The notes under the pieces were generated by a model that was not told where the DNA came from, ran no database searches, and was given only the letters and a program-made list of their open reading frames with translations. The position numbers and the translations under genes were made by a program. DNA of 9,953 bases from Bacillota bacterium (lineage in GTDB: Bacteria; Bacillota; Clostridia; Lachnospirales; Anaerotignaceae), in NCBI GenBank assembly GCA_023413275.1, contig JAEZPX010000041.1, positions 1 to 9,953 of the forward strand. Reading direction: 5' to 3'. The stretch's first letter is position 1, and each line of letters begins with the position of its first letter. Positions 1 to 6,433 of the stretch are shown here, in pieces.

Positions 1-950
1 ACCTAAGTATTATTTCTACTTATCCCGATAAAAAATACACAACTTTAAGACAAGCCATTGCCAAATATACAGGGGCAAGAACAGAGCATATTGTTGTTGG
101 AAATGGCTCTACCGAGCTAATTTCCACTTTTATTCAAACTGTCCATGCAAAAAAAAGCATCATCATTGGTCCCTCCTATTCGGAATATGAAAGAGAAGTG
201 ACCCTTTGCGGGGGCTCTTTCACCTATTTTCCTTTGGAGGAAAAGAATAACTTTTTTATCGATTTGCCCCAATTACTCCAAGCATTGACACCGGAAATCG
301 GTATGCTGGTTATTTGTAATCCAAATAATCCAACCGGTTCTGCCTTCACCACCAATCAGCTTGAAGAGGTACTAAAGCACTGTAAACAAATTGGTGCATC
401 CGTTATGATAGACGAAACTTATATAGAGTTTTCCGATAATTTAGATGAAATTTGTGCCATTCCCTTGGTGGAAAAATTTGATAATCTATTTGTGGTTCGT
501 GGAACATCAAAATTCTTTGCAGCTCCCGGCATTCGCTTAGGCTACGGTGTTTCTTCCAGCGAAAGCTTTTTGGATCGCCTAAAAACCAACCAAGACCCAT
601 GGAGTGTGAATAGTCTGGCGGCCTTTGCCGGGGAAAAAATATTCCAAGATACCTTGTTCCATGAGACCACACAAAAATTAATTTCCGATGAAAGAAAAAA
701 AGCATTCGCAGAACTCGCTACATGGAAAAATGTGAAAGCATTCCCTTCTGGGGCAAACTTCATTTTGGTGAAGCTACTGACTGATAAAATCACTGTTGCT
801 GCGCTTTTTGAAAAATTAATCCAAAAGAAAATGCTTATCCGTGATGCTTCTTCTTTCACTTTTTTGGACGAGTCTTATCTACGTTTTTGTATACTCTCTC
901 CAGAAAACAATGCTGCATTATTACAGGAATTAAAGCTTTGGATAGAGTAA
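1..950 (+). CDS. PLP-dependent aminotransferase fold enzyme, CobD/HisC-like (5' partial)
   Basis: The reading frame is open from base 3 and runs 315 codons to a TAA stop, so about 45 N-terminal residues of a roughly 360-residue family member lie outside the window. Seen: GNGSTELI near residue 35 of the visible part, NPNNPTG at bases 318-338, the DETYIEF segment, and TSKFFAAPGIRLGYG, whose lysine (bases 510-512) should form the Schiff base with pyridoxal phosphate. The C-terminal FPSGANFILVKL and MLIRDASSF segments also fit. These are hallmarks of fold-type I class II aminotransferases. The FFAxPGxRLGY form resembles threonine-phosphate decarboxylase (CobD, which makes the aminopropanol arm of cobalamin) more than classical histidinol-phosphate aminotransferase, but no cobalamin or histidine gene is in view, so the substrate is open. 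An internal GTG at 198 is not the start, because conserved sequence continues upstream. The enzyme is expected to be cytosolic. Confidence 0.85.
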   Translation, partial: LSIISTYPDKKYTTLRQAIAKYTGARTEHIVVGNGSTELISTFIQTVHAKKSIIIGPSYSEYEREVTLCGGSFTYFPLEEKNNFFIDLPQLLQALTPEIGMLVICNPNNPTGSAFTTNQLEEVLKHCKQIGASVMIDETYIEFSDNLDEICAIPLVEKFDNLFVVRGTSKFFAAPGIRLGYGVSSSESFLDRLKTNQDPWSVNSLAAFAGEKIFQDTLFHETTQKLISDERKKAFAELATWKNVKAFPSGANFILVKLLTDKITVAALFEKLIQKKMLIRDASSFTFLDESYLRFCILSPENNAALLQELKLWIE

Positions 951-1022
951 AAAACTGACATCATTATTTTTCTCAATCAAGCACATATTACTTTAAAACC
1001 CAAAGGTTTTGAGGTGATTATT

Positions 1023-1418
1023 TTGAAGCAATCAATCAGCCATAAAGAACTCAATGGCTATCTAGATCTACTACGTGATACCATGACGGACGGGCGAAAT
1101 TTCCCGCCGGCTCATGTACTTTTTTTTGACAGCCGCAGCTTTTATTACTATTTTGCCAAGTGTCCCTGCGGCAATAAAACAGTTGAGGAAATCCTTTTGC
1201 AAATGGAAAGTTGTATTCCTTTGGCAATTACCGAGGAAAGTCTTCAGCTTTTTTTATCTGCCTACAAGGAGAAGGATACTAATTATTTTACCCATTCCTT
1301 TTTAGAAAGCAGTAAAGCAGATTTTCTTCTTTTGATTCGCCACACTGCGGAGGATGAAGGCAAATGGCATGCCGTCATCAACCTGTGCGACGGCTTACCG
1401 CAAAAAAATCTTTGTTAG
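1023..1418 (+). CDS. Hypothetical protein, 131 aa, upstream of the radical SAM gene
   Basis: I do not recognise this protein. I place the start at a TTG at 1023 because GAGGTG (1011-1016) lies 6 bases upstream. The GTG at 1014 is in frame but overlaps that ribosome site. The product is soluble-looking with no signal peptide or membrane segment. It has an aromatic run FYYYF (residues 40-44), a CPCG pair at Cys47/Cys49, further Cys64, Cys122 and Cys131, and a hydrophobic strand FLLLIRH near residue 101. The cysteines could bind metal, but no known motif is met. Only 22 bases separate its stop from the radical SAM start, so the two are probably cotranscribed and may act together. Codon use matches its neighbours. 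A short AAAACC/GGTTTT inverted repeat (995-1010) precedes the ribosome site. Confidence 0.7.
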   Translation: MKQSISHKELNGYLDLLRDTMTDGRNFPPAHVLFFDSRSFYYYFAKCPCGNKTVEEILLQMESCIPLAITEESLQLFLSAYKEKDTNYFTHSFLESSKADFLLLIRHTAEDEGKWHAVINLCDGLPQKNLC

Positions 1419-1440
1419 CCCCATGAGAGGAGCGCTCCCA

Positions 1441-2355
1441 ATGGCTCAATACCCATATCGAAGCCTGAATGAATATTACAGAAACTTGTTTGGCAAAAAA
1501 ACCGCAAAAATCTCTTTGGATGGTGGCTTTACCTGCCCCAATCGGGATGGTACTCTATCCACAGGGGGATGCATTTTTTGCAGTGAAGGCGGATCGGGGG
1601 ATTTTGCGGAAGATGCCACCCTTTCCATTGCATTGCAGATTGAAAGAGGCAAAGCCCAAACCCGGAAAAAGTGGCCTGATGCATGTTATATTGCCTATTT
1701 TCAGGCATTTACCAATACCTACGCCCCTGTTGATGTTTTGCGGGCAAAATATGAAGAAGCACTCGCCCAGCCAGATATTTCAGGCATTTCCATTGCTACC
1801 CGTCCTGATTGTTTGGATGATGATGTATTGGCATTATTGAAGGAGATTTCAAGCAAAACAAAGCTTTGGATAGAATTGGGATTGCAAACGGCAAATGAGG
1901 ATAGTGCAAGATTCATTCGCCGTGGCTATGCTAACGATGTGTTTGTGGAAGCTGTGAAAAGATTGCAACAACTGCACATTCCTGTCATAGCCCATGTTAT
2001 TTTGGGACTTCCGGGAGAAACTAGGGAGGATATGTTATCCACTATTCATTTTCTAAACAATCTGCCCATCCACGGCATTAAACTGCAGCTCATGCATGTT
2101 CTTGCTAACACAGACATGGCAACTCTTTACGAAACAGGGGTTTATACACCCTTAGAAAAAAACACCTATGTGGAAATTGTTGGAAAATGCATCTCCCATT
2201 TGCGTCCTGACATCATTATTTACCGTTTAACTGGTGATGGTGATAAAAGTATTCTTTTGGCGCCATCGTGGAGTTTGCATAAGCGTGATGTTCTAAATCG
2301 ACTGCATCAATTTTTAAAGGAAAAGGAAATTCATCAGGGTGATACCTATAATTGA
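1441..2355 (+). CDS. TIGR01212-family radical SAM protein (YhcC-like)
   Basis: This is a 304-residue protein, the usual length for the YhcC/TIGR01212 group. It opens with YPYRSLNEYYRNLFGKK, then SLDGGFTCPNRDGTLSTGG and CIFC. Cys32, Cys44 and Cys47 form the C-x11-C-x2-C spacing that this Elp3-like group uses to hold the 4Fe-4S cluster that cleaves S-adenosylmethionine. Further family segments are AYFQAFTNTYAP, ISIATRPDCL, WIELGLQTA and HVILGLPGET. The reaction of YhcC proteins is not established as far as I know. The start at 1441 is chosen because AGAGGAG (1426-1432) lies 8 bases upstream; in-frame ATGs at 1354 and 1423 lack such a site, and 1354 would overlap the upstream gene. It follows the 131-residue gene by 22 bases. 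The Fe-S cluster implies cytosolic action under anaerobic or low-oxygen conditions. Confidence 0.92.
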   Translation: MAQYPYRSLNEYYRNLFGKKTAKISLDGGFTCPNRDGTLSTGGCIFCSEGGSGDFAEDATLSIALQIERGKAQTRKKWPDACYIAYFQAFTNTYAPVDVLRAKYEEALAQPDISGISIATRPDCLDDDVLALLKEISSKTKLWIELGLQTANEDSARFIRRGYANDVFVEAVKRLQQLHIPVIAHVILGLPGETREDMLSTIHFLNNLPIHGIKLQLMHVLANTDMATLYETGVYTPLEKNTYVEIVGKCISHLRPDIIIYRLTGDGDKSILLAPSWSLHKRDVLNRLHQFLKEKEIHQGDTYN

Positions 2356-2387
2356 TAAAATTTACTCTATCCTTTTTTGAAATTGTA

Positions 2388-2396
2388 TGCTAAAAT
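2388..2396 (+). promoter_or_regulatory. Possible extended -10 promoter for the DUF4364 gene
   Basis: TGCTAAAAT forms an extended -10 element (TG, one base, TAAAAT) 29 bases before the GTG start. No good -35 hexamer stands at normal spacing; TTGAAA at 2377-2382 is too close. An AT-rich run follows. The 70-base gap after the radical SAM gene with no terminator means read-through is also possible. Confidence 0.4.
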
Positions 2397-2425
2397 ATAA
2401 AATATTTTGAAAGGAGACCTGAACA

Positions 2426-3028
2426 GTGGCTGATCCCATTCGACAATTAGCGGAACATAAATTGATTATACTGCATCTGGTGCAAAAGATGGGAATCTCC
2501 CTTTCAAACAGCGAAATTTGTCAGTTTTTGTTAAATAAAGAATATATGAATTATTTTTCCGTTCAGCAGTATTTGGCTGAGTTGGTAGATGCAGGCTGGC
2601 TGGAAAAATCAAAAGAACATAATAACACTCGTTATACCCTTACTGATGATGGTGAAGATGTTATAAACTACTTTCAAAATCATGTGAGTGAAAGTGTGAA
2701 GGAAGATATCAGCATTTATGTAAAGGAAAACAGCAAGCGTATTCGTGCGGAATATGCAGTCACCGCCAACTACTTTCCGGAGTTTAACGGTGATTTTCTT
2801 GTGAAATGCGGATTATGCGATGATGATGGTGCGCCACTCATGGAAATCAGTGTTTCTGTTGTTTCCAAGCAACAAGCACAGCAAATTTGCAGAAATTGGC
2901 GTAAGAATGTAAGTCATTTCTATGGTTCCTTTCTAACATCCTTAGTTGTGAGTGATGACCCGATTCCCACTGAGTTTAAAGCAAGGTTAGAAAACTTTCC
3001 GGAACCCAATCCCGAGGAACAAAATTAA
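2426..3028 (+). CDS. DUF4364 family winged-helix protein
   Basis: This 200-residue protein matches the DUF4364 family of Clostridia as I remember it. The N-terminal part (about residues 5-85) reads as a winged helix: IRQLAEHKLIILHLVQKMG, then SNSEICQFLL, the recognition-helix region FSVQQYLAELVDAGWLEKS, and a wing NTRYTLTDDGEDVINYF. The C-terminal half (about 86-190) is the family-specific part, with YFPEFNGDFLVKC and a strand-rich LMEISVSVV. A role in DNA binding or regulation is inferred from the winged helix; no target is known to me. The start is GTG at 2426 with AAGGAG (2411-2416) 9 bases upstream. The gene appears to be a single unit, ended by the terminator at 3057-3092. Confidence 0.85.
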   Translation: MADPIRQLAEHKLIILHLVQKMGISLSNSEICQFLLNKEYMNYFSVQQYLAELVDAGWLEKSKEHNNTRYTLTDDGEDVINYFQNHVSESVKEDISIYVKENSKRIRAEYAVTANYFPEFNGDFLVKCGLCDDDGAPLMEISVSVVSKQQAQQICRNWRKNVSHFYGSFLTSLVVSDDPIPTEFKARLENFPEPNPEEQN

Positions 3029-3056
3029 CTGAATTACATATAATATTGAATTTTTT

Positions 3057-3092
3057 GCGGCTTATTAACCTAAATGGAAATAGCCGCTTTTT
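3057..3092 (+). terminator. Intrinsic terminator after the DUF4364 gene
   Basis: A GCGGCT arm (3057-3062) pairs with AGCCGC (3082-3087), followed by TTTTT. The loop is 19 bases and AT-rich, and could shorten by extra A-T pairing. A T-run before the stem gives some reverse-strand terminator character too. Confidence 0.75.
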
Positions 3093-3235
3093 GTTTTGAA
3101 AAATCTAATTTTACAGTTCTTGACCCCCCTCGCCTTCTTTGAAAATCAAGGACACATTGTTCTGTCTAAGATAAGGCACCATACTAAATATGAGCCAAAT
3201 TATTTTGCCTCTTCTACAAAAATCTCACTACATAG

Positions 3236-3262
3236 AAAAAGGAGTCGCTTGCAACGACTCCT
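3236..3262 (-). terminator. Intrinsic terminator after trmB
   Basis: Read on the minus strand, AGGAGTCG pairs perfectly with CGACTCCT around a 7-base loop, then four more T residues. It begins 20 bases past the trmB stop codon. It faces the DUF4364 terminator across about 140 bases without a recognisable gene. Confidence 0.88.
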
Positions 3263-3281
3263 AAAGACCCATTTCTATTGA

Positions 3282-3917
3282 TTATTTATCATACCTTGCT
3301 TCTAAACGGTAAATGGGCATTCCTTGAGCAGAAAATTTCTCCTCATATTCTGTCATGATGTTTCCCTCATAATCGCTATTGTGCAAATCTAAAGAAATGT
3401 TTGAAAGCTTCCAGTTATCAGCGCAAAATTCGTTTAATGAAAACTCAAACAGATTTCGATTATCCGTTTTGAAGAATACTTCGGCATGCTCTCCCATAAT
3501 TTGACGATAACTCTGTAAAAATCCCCGATAGGTTAATCGGCGTTTATACATTCTCTTTTTCGGCCAGGGATCAGAAAAATTCAGATACAATCTCTGAAAT
3601 TCCCCCACCTCAAACAAATCTGAAAGGTTTGCGGCATTTTCCCAAATCAAAGCTAAATTAGGCAGCTCCGTATCTGTCCTTCTCGCCGCAAGGGCAACCA
3701 CTGATTGTTGTCTTTCAATACCAATATAATTATTTTCAGGATATGCTTGGGCGTTCTTTGTTATGAAGCCCCCTTTTCCACACCCTATTTCCACATAAAT
3801 TGGATTGTCATTTCCAAAAAACTCCGCCCACTTTCCCTTTCTTATAGGTGCGTCCTGAATCACCCTGCTGTTATTCTCAAGCTCTGCTTCTGCCCAAGGC
3901 TTCTTTCTGATTCTCAT
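3282..3917 (-). CDS. trmB: tRNA (guanine-N7-)-methyltransferase TrmB
   Basis: This 211-residue protein has the normal length and motifs of bacterial TrmB, which methylates N7 of G46 in the tRNA variable loop using S-adenosylmethionine. Seen in order: the N-terminal MRIRKKPWAE that leads this family, the SAM-binding loop EIGCGKGGF (43-51), the acidic ribose-binding IER (67-69), the signature LNFSDPWPKKRMYKRRL (112-128) that carries the catalytic and tRNA-binding residues, FFKTDN (148-153), and TEYEEKF (189-195) near the C terminus. The ATG at 3917 is preceded by AAAGGAG at a 6-base spacing. It lies 68 bases downstream of the 484-residue gene on the same strand with no clear terminator between them, so cotranscription is possible; I see no strong promoter of its own. 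It is expected to be a soluble housekeeping enzyme. Confidence 0.97.
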   Translation of the reverse strand: MRIRKKPWAEAELENNSRVIQDAPIRKGKWAEFFGNDNPIYVEIGCGKGGFITKNAQAYPENNYIGIERQQSVVALAARRTDTELPNLALIWENAANLSDLFEVGEFQRLYLNFSDPWPKKRMYKRRLTYRGFLQSYRQIMGEHAEVFFKTDNRNLFEFSLNEFCADNWKLSNISLDLHNSDYEGNIMTEYEEKFSAQGMPIYRLEARYDK

Positions 3918-3985
3918 AGCGTTCTCCTTTAATTCTATAAAATCTCATAAAGGTATCTTACTATTGAACGCCTGGAAAGGCAAGT

Positions 3986-5440
3986 CTATTTCTTTGTAAA
4001 AATCCAATAACCTAAAGCTCCATCATCCATTTTTCTGAATTCCTCGAAACCTAGCTTTGAAGCTTTTGTACGGTCTGGTACCTCGTCGGTTCCGGGTACG
4101 CCAATAGAATACCCTTCATTCTGAGGCTTCCAAATTAGATGATGATATTTTTTCATTGCTTTGATTACAAAAAAATCTTTCATCCACGCTAAAGGAATCC
4201 CTTCCAGAAGTACCATTTCCTCAATGGAAATACATTTCCACGGCGTGTCATCCTCCCCAAAGGGATAAATATTCATATTCTCTTGCAACAGCTTATACCT
4301 ATCCAAAAACTCTTGGACAGTCTCATTCCTATCCTCCAAAACCTCTTCAACTGAGTTCTGGGGCAAATCTTCCGCAGATAATGCTACCTTTGCAGGTTCT
4401 TGCAGGGTTGAGCTGGTAACAACACTCTTCGCCACTTCTTTTTCTGAAGAATCCGTTTCCAAGGTTTGGGAGACCTCCACATTTTCAGCCTTATGAAGAT
4501 TTCTCCGCCCTGCCCGTTCAATTCGCTCCATTTCTTTGGAAGTAAAAATTCCATCTTCCTGCAATTCCTCAAGCTCATTTCGGAATTTCTCTAAAAGTCC
4601 ACGGAAGCTGCCGTGATAGCTTTCTTTTTTAATTTCTTTGGCTAAAGCAGGTTCCTCTTTTTGGCTTATAGTCTCGATTTTTGCTTCTTCGTTTTTAATC
4701 CCATCTCTTTTCCAATTTACTTTCGGAAGTCCAAATGAAAGTCCACTCATTGCCATTGCCTCTGCTGCGGCTAAGGTCGGCCCCTGAGGCACTTCTTTTA
4801 CTTTTTCTGCTTCTTTTGCTTTTTCCACTTCTCTTATTCTCTCAACTTCTCTTGCTTTTTCAGCTTCCGCAGTTTTTGCAGCTTCTCTTGCTTTTTCAGC
4901 TTCCGCAATTCTCTCAGCTTCTCTCGCTTTTTCAGCTTCTCTTATTTTGTCGATACTCTTTACATTTTCCTCTTCTTTTCTATTTTTCAATTCTTGCTGC
5001 CCTTCATTTTTTTGTTTGGCAGGTTCTTTAAAATATGTACGCCAATCTGTCTTGCTTGCAAAATATGCAGTCAATGGCGCAGAAAACCCTCCATCGGTCT
5101 CTGCCAAAACTGCAACTGTGTTAAAATCCTCCACGGTAGAACTTCTCTCTCCAAGACGATCCGGATTGAAGTCCCACTTCAATTCACAATGACCCGCTGG
5201 GTCTGGCACCAAAACACCGCAGAAAAGGTTTGTTTGCTTCTCCTTTTCACCGGCTATGGCATAAACAGCATATCGTCCTCTTTGAATCGGGCGTAAGCCT
5301 TGTACCGTCAGGCTAATTCTTCCCGTTCCATTTTTAATCTCCATTACACAGCTTCCCCAAGGTGCTCTTTGACCCAAGCCATAGCCTGCCGTTTCCTGTC
5401 TGAGCATCAGAAACACCTTGTCATATCTTCTATTATACAT
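3986..5440 (-). CDS. Two-domain coiled-coil protein of unknown function, 484 aa
   Basis: The function is unknown. From the ATG at 5440 (GGGGAGAGG just upstream, about 6-9 bases spacing) the protein has three parts. Residues 1-137 look like a compact beta-rich domain: MYNRRYDKVFLMLRQETAGYG, GSCVMEIKNGTGRISLTVQGLRP and ELKWDFNPD. I associate this start with uncharacterised proteins of Lachnospiraceae. Residues about 138-395 are highly charged and low in complexity, with four 12-residue tandem units at 168-215 that should form a long helix or coiled coil. Residues 398-484 form a C-terminal domain with WKCISIEEMVLLEG, YHHLIWK, GVPGTDEV, KLGFEEF and GYWIF, resembling what I recall as DUF6128, which I could not verify. 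No signal peptide is present with this start. The frame remains open upstream to 5587, but that part reads through a terminator hairpin. Two folded ends joined by a long charged linker suggest a scaffold or tether; this is inference. Confidence 0.85.
   Translation of the reverse strand: MYNRRYDKVFLMLRQETAGYGLGQRAPWGSCVMEIKNGTGRISLTVQGLRPIQRGRYAVYAIAGEKEKQTNLFCGVLVPDPAGHCELKWDFNPDRLGERSSTVEDFNTVAVLAETDGGFSAPLTAYFASKTDWRTYFKEPAKQKNEGQQELKNRKEEENVKSIDKIREAEKAREAERIAEAEKAREAAKTAEAEKAREVERIREVEKAKEAEKVKEVPQGPTLAAAEAMAMSGLSFGLPKVNWKRDGIKNEEAKIETISQKEEPALAKEIKKESYHGSFRGLLEKFRNELEELQEDGIFTSKEMERIERAGRRNLHKAENVEVSQTLETDSSEKEVAKSVVTSSTLQEPAKVALSAEDLPQNSVEEVLEDRNETVQEFLDRYKLLQENMNIYPFGEDDTPWKCISIEEMVLLEGIPLAWMKDFFVIKAMKKYHHLIWKPQNEGYSIGVPGTDEVPDRTKASKLGFEEFRKMDDGALGYWIFTKK
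4796..4939 (-). repeat. Four tandem 36-bp (12-residue) units inside the 484-aa gene
   Basis: The encoded units are EAEKAREAERIA, EAEKAREAAKTA, EAEKAREVERIR and EVEKAKEAEKVK (residues 168-215), followed by a partial unit EV. At DNA level the second and third units share their first 22 bases exactly, and the first and second match at 31 of 36 bases, so the block arose by duplication of DNA and is not only biased composition. The E/A/K/R pattern predicts a single stable charged helix or coiled coil. Confidence 0.9.
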
Positions 5441-5519
5441 ACTCGGCCTCTCCCCTTCGTTTGTCACTTGTCCATCGCTATAATTTATGCATATCAAAAA
5501 TAAAAAAGACCATGAAATG

Positions 5520-5543
5520 AAAAAAAGCATCCCCAAAGGATGC
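5520..5543 (-). terminator. Intrinsic terminator or leader hairpin upstream of the 484-aa gene
   Basis: On the minus strand GCATCC pairs with GGATGC around a 5-base loop and is followed directly by seven T residues. It lies about 285 bases past the CYTH stop codon and about 80 bases before the ATG at 5440. The simplest reading is a distal terminator for the CYTH transcript; a transcription attenuator in the leader of the 484-residue gene is the alternative. Confidence 0.7.
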
Positions 5544-5787
5544 CGTAAACACAACATAAATGATAGTCGATATTCTATTTCCTCCAACGAATGAAAAAGA
5601 GGAAAGCCAATTTTGATGATAAAGAGATGTTATATGCCCCCTAATGAAAATAAAATAATATGGCCTATAGAATAACAAAATTCAAAAGTTTTATCTTCTA
5701 TCCCATCTGATTTGTAAAGCATCCGGATAATAATTAAATACTCATTTTATCTATTTCTTAAAACTGAACACTAAAACGTTCATCTTT

Positions 5788-5819
5788 CAATAAAGAAAAT
5801 CAATGAGCAAATATGCTCA
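5788..5819 (-). terminator. Weak terminator-like hairpin after the CYTH gene
   Basis: TGAGCA and TGCTCA pair perfectly around a 4-base loop, starting 9 bases past the CYTH stop on the minus strand. The following T-rich stretch is interrupted (TTGATTTTCTTT), so termination is probably inefficient. Confidence 0.35.
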
Positions 5820-5827
5820 AACTCTAT

Positions 5828-6292
5828 CTAAGCTTCCTCTCTTGGCTTGCCAGAAAGGGCAAGTGCTGTATTTTTATATCCCATCTCCAAAGAAATATCC
5901 TTCCCAAACCAACTTGGGGCAACAAATGCTTCCGCTTCCTCCATCGTTGGAAACTCCACCTCCGTTGTCATTAACCCTTCTAATTCCCCCTGGTAAAAGT
6001 CTAGCTCAGCCATATAACCATTCTCAATGGGAATATAATACCGTTTTTTTCTAACACAATTCCCCTCGGTTTTTTTGAGAAGACAATTAAATTCCTGCTG
6101 GTTTATCTCAATTTCAAATTCTTCCCTCGCCACATGGCCCTTTCCTTTCACCGTCAAAAAATACTGCTCTTGGCTCTTGCGAATGCGTATTGTTGGTTGA
6201 AAGGAAATATAAGCTTGTATCATTTGTTTGCACAAGAAATTATCCAAGGAAAAGGGAATCTCCTTCGTTAAATATTTTTTTTCAATTTCCAA
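5828..6292 (-). CDS. CYTH domain protein (triphosphate tunnel metalloenzyme family)
   Basis: From a TTG start at 6292 this is a 154-residue protein beginning MEIEKKYLTK, which carries the ExExK signature of CYTH proteins (E2, E4, K6) at the place the family expects. Further tunnel-lining residues are seen in order: RIRK (R36, R38), TVKGKG (K49, K51), REEFEIEI (57-64), RKKRYY (81-86), AELDFY (95-100), TEVEF (110-114) and GKDIS (130-134). Family members bind a triphosphate group and divalent metal in a beta-barrel tunnel; known activities include inorganic triphosphatase, thiamine triphosphatase and class IV adenylate cyclase. Which one applies here cannot be read from sequence; the short single-domain form favours a triphosphatase. 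An in-frame ATG at 6322 would add 10 residues, but it lies inside the predicted -10 box. The gene is transcribed divergently from the DJ-1 family gene. Confidence 0.9.
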   Translation of the reverse strand: MEIEKKYLTKEIPFSLDNFLCKQMIQAYISFQPTIRIRKSQEQYFLTVKGKGHVAREEFEIEINQQEFNCLLKKTEGNCVRKKRYYIPIENGYMAELDFYQGELEGLMTTEVEFPTMEEAEAFVAPSWFGKDISLEMGYKNTALALSGKPREEA

Positions 6293-6296
6293 ATAA

Positions 6297-6303
6297 CCAC
6301 CCC
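6297..6303 (-). promoter_or_regulatory. Ribosome site deciding the TTG start of the CYTH gene
   Basis: GGGGTGG on the minus strand stands 4 bases before the TTG at 6292; its GGGG part is 7 bases away. It supports starting at 6292, where the canonical MEIEKKYL begins, and not at the ATG at 6322. Confidence 0.6.
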
Positions 6304-6317
6304 ATATGTTTTTTTCC

Positions 6318-6347
6318 AGCATAATTCCTACCCCACTAATGTGTCAA
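6318..6347 (-). promoter_or_regulatory. Sigma-A type promoter of the CYTH gene
   Basis: On the minus strand a consensus -35 TTGACA (6347-6342) and a -10 TATGCT (6323-6318) are separated by 18 bases. Transcription would begin near 6311, downstream of the ATG at 6322 and upstream of the TTG at 6292. Confidence 0.7.
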
Positions 6348-6355
6348 GGGCATTC

Positions 6356-6384
6356 TTGATAATTTTTGGATTTTCGAATATAAT
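6356..6384 (+). promoter_or_regulatory. Sigma-A type promoter of the DJ-1 family gene
   Basis: TTGATA (6356-6361) and a perfect TATAAT (6379-6384) are separated by 17 bases. The -35 box is only 8 bases from the -35 box of the divergent CYTH promoter. The expected transcript start is near 6391, about 43 bases before the ATG at 6434. Confidence 0.85.
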
Positions 6385-6433
6385 AAATCTGATATACATT
6401 TTCAATAAAAATGGAAATACGGAGGTAAAGCCC

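Larger units (their letters stand above)
5441..5827. other. 387-bp intergenic stretch with hairpins, no supported gene
   Basis: Between the 484-residue gene and the CYTH gene, both on the minus strand, the sequence is very AT-rich. It holds a strong minus-strand terminator hairpin (5520-5543) and a weak one near the CYTH stop (5804-5819). Short open frames occur on both strands but lack ribosome sites or recognisable protein character. I see no riboswitch class that I can name and no clear -35/-10 pair, although a promoter for the 484-residue gene would be expected between 5460 and 5700. Confidence 0.6.

Noticed and set aside
3093..3235. A small RNA gene between the two facing terminators
   Set aside because: I could find no clear promoter and only weak inverted repeats (such as AGGCA/TGCCT with a long loop).
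3096..3281. A 61-codon plus-strand frame between the two facing terminators
   Set aside because: It starts inside or just after the terminator T-run with a TTG, has no ribosome site, has no protein character and runs into the trmB terminator.
4796..4939. A CRISPR-like or mobile-element repeat array
   Set aside because: The repeats are contiguous, in frame and encode a regular helix. There are no spacers and no flanking duplications.
4735..5031. A leucine-rich 98-codon plus-strand frame opposite the 484-residue gene
   Set aside because: Its Leu/Phe richness is the complement of the E/K/A repeat codons on the minus strand. It has no ribosome site and no independent support.
5478..5678. A 66-codon minus-strand hydrophobic frame in the gene-free stretch
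   Set aside because: The hydrophobic residues come from AT-rich DNA and the T-run of the hairpin at 5520-5543. There is no ribosome site, and the frame overlaps the terminator.
5520..5827. A riboswitch or T-box leader for the 484-residue gene
   Set aside because: Apart from the terminator hairpin I could not find any conserved riboswitch core or T-box sequence, and the hairpin is explained as a terminator for the CYTH transcript.
6341..6433. N-terminal extension of the DJ-1 family gene to a GTG at 6341
   Set aside because: The extension begins upstream of the promoter (6356-6384). The ATG at 6434 has an excellent GGAGGT and starts where the family normally does.
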